DNA of 7,531 bases from an uncultured Gammaproteobacteria bacterium (GTDB taxonomy: Bacteria; Pseudomonadota; Gammaproteobacteria; Nitrosococcales; Methylophagaceae), in contig CAJXPP010000104.1 of the NCBI GenBank assembly GCA_913058195.1, positions 1 to 7,531 of the forward strand. The letters are read 5' to 3'. The position numbers were made by a program, and so were the translations under genes. The notes under the pieces were generated by a model. It saw nothing but the letters and a program-made list of their open reading frames with translations. It did no database searches and had not been told where the DNA came from. Positions 6,814-7,531 of the stretch are shown here, piece after piece; the first letter of the stretch is position 1, and the number at the start of each line of letters is the position of its first letter.

Positions 6814-6843
6814 AACGTTACTTTATTTAAAGTATATAGCGTA

Positions 6844-7504
6844 ATGACTTATAAATATCACTTTGACGTTCTTATTATTGGCAGCGGTGCAGCAGGTTTA
6901 ACGCATGCCTTACATTTAGCTGATGATGCTCAAGTCGCAGTCTTATCTAAAGATCAACTTGAAGAAGGTGCTTCGCTTTATGCCCAAGGTGGTATCTCTG
7001 TTGTATTAGATCAAGCGGACTCATTACAGTCCCATATTGATGATACTTTAATTGCTGGTGCTGGCTTATGTGATTCGGATGCAGTCCGTTTCACTGTTGA
7101 GCATGCTCGTGACAGTGTCGAATGGCTAATAGAACAGGGGGTATCATTTACTAAAGATGGCATTACCTCTGAAACCTATCATCTAACAAAAGAGGGTGGT
7201 CATAGTCATCGTCGCATCATTCACTCTGCCGATGCAACAGGGCGAGAAGTTGAAACCACACTATTAGCTAAAGTCAAAGCTCACACTAATATTCACTTAT
7301 TTCCTTACCATATCGGTATCGACTTAATCACTAGCCGCAAACAGTTAGGGCAACAAGACAATAATTGCCTAGGTTGCTATGCTTTAGATATCAAAACAGA
7401 TACACCTCGTACATTTACTGCTCCTGTCACTGTTTTGGCAACAGGCGGCGCTGGGAAAGTCTACCTTTATACCAGTAATCCTGATGTTTCTACCGGCGAT
7501 GGTA
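6844..7504 (+). CDS. nadB: L-aspartate oxidase, N-terminal part, cut by adapter
   Basis: NadB is the cytosolic FAD enzyme that oxidises L-aspartate to iminoaspartate, the first step of de novo NAD synthesis (quinolinate is then made by NadA). 220 codons precede the adapter, out of about 530-540 in the family. The N-terminal FAD-binding motif is DVLIIGSGAAGL (8-19). FAD/active-site motifs include SLYAQGGIS (44-52), EGGHSHRRIIHSADATGRE (117-135) and ATGGAGKVYLYTSNPD (199-214). The histidine-arginine signature favours NadB over fumarate reductase or succinate dehydrogenase flavoproteins. The last codons read TGDG, and the next base is A, fitting the usual isoleucine. ATG 6844 gives the normal family N-terminus but has no clear Shine-Dalgarno; an in-frame GTG at 6805 could add 13 residues and is less likely. 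It is divergent from rpoE, as in E. coli and Pseudomonas. CLGC at 175-178 is noted without known meaning. Confidence 0.95.
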
Positions 7505-7531
7505 CTGTCTCTTATACACATCTGACGCTGC
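7505..7531 (-). other. Nextera read-1 (i5 side) adapter sequence (artefact)
   Basis: Bases 7505-7523 are the reverse complement of the 19-base Tn5 mosaic end, and 7524-7531 (GACGCTGC) continue into the Nextera read-1 adapter. Genomic sequence ends at 7504, inside nadB. The frame through this adapter has no stop, so nadB would appear to run to the window edge with a false tail. Confidence 0.98.

Noticed and set aside
6805..6843. GTG at 6805 as an upstream start for nadB
   Set aside because: It would add 13 residues not expected in NadB proteins, which normally begin a few residues before the FAD-binding motif, as the ATG at 6844 does. It has no ribosome site of its own.
47..7504. tRNA, rRNA, CRISPR array, riboswitch, phage or defence genes
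   Set aside because: The region is packed with core genes, the gaps are at most 128 bases, and I saw no repeat array, tRNA-like cloverleaf or foreign-looking gene.
28..7523. Perfect 19-base inverted repeats at both ends, resembling a Tn5-type transposon carrying the whole region
   Set aside because: Both repeats are continuous with Illumina Nextera adapter sequence (P7 tail and index on the left, read-1 adapter on the right), no transposase is present, and the genes inside are core chromosomal genes in their usual order.

Overview
This window is a stretch of gammaproteobacterial chromosome with moderate-to-low GC. It carries the classic sigma-E envelope-stress locus. The gene order is nadB (rightward, cut off) diverging from a leftward series rpoE-rseA-rseB-rseC-mucD/degP, then lepA and lepB (cut off). 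Sigma-E genes next to nadB, with lepA-lepB downstream, is the arrangement known from Escherichia and Pseudomonas. An HtrA-type protease directly after rseC is the Pseudomonas-type (algU-mucA-mucB-mucC-mucD) version. The base composition argues against Pseudomonas itself. I cannot name the genus from sequence alone; a marine or methylotrophic-type gammaproteobacterium is possible but is a guess.

Both ends are not genomic. Positions 1-46 are the tail of an Illumina P7/Nextera i7 adapter with a readable index, and 7505-7531 is the start of the Nextera read-1 (i5 side) adapter on the opposite strand. The genomic part is therefore 47-7504. Both terminal genes are cut by adapter, not by a biological event.

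Layout of the genomic part: 47-806 (-) lepB, signal peptidase I, lacking only its last codons; 822-2615 (-) lepA, elongation factor 4; 2616-2743 intergenic, with a hairpin followed by a short T run and a weak promoter candidate; 2744-4174 (-) mucD/degP periplasmic protease; 4178-4597 (-) rseC, GTG start; 4594-5580 (-) rseB; 5584-6138 (-) rseA/mucA; 6135-6716 (-) rpoE/algU; 6717-6843 divergent regulatory region; 6844-7504 (+) nadB, N-terminal 220 residues. No gene-free stretch exceeds 130 bases.

The genes form a known circuit. RpoE is the extracytoplasmic-function sigma factor. RseA is the single-pass inner-membrane anti-sigma factor that holds it. RseB is the periplasmic partner that protects RseA from proteolysis. 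RseC is a membrane accessory protein. MucD/DegP degrades or refolds damaged envelope proteins and lowers the signal. Upstream of rpoE there is a good match to a sigma-E promoter (GGAACA, 16 bases, GTCAAT), which predicts autoregulation of the operon. The five genes from rpoE to mucD are joined by 4-base stop/start overlaps or 3-base gaps, so translational coupling is likely. LepA and LepB follow after a 128-base gap and serve translation and protein export. I found no undescribed system: every gene belongs to a well-known family. The items worth a second look are the adapter ends, the sigma-E promoter, the rpoE leader and start choice, and the mucD-lepA hairpin.
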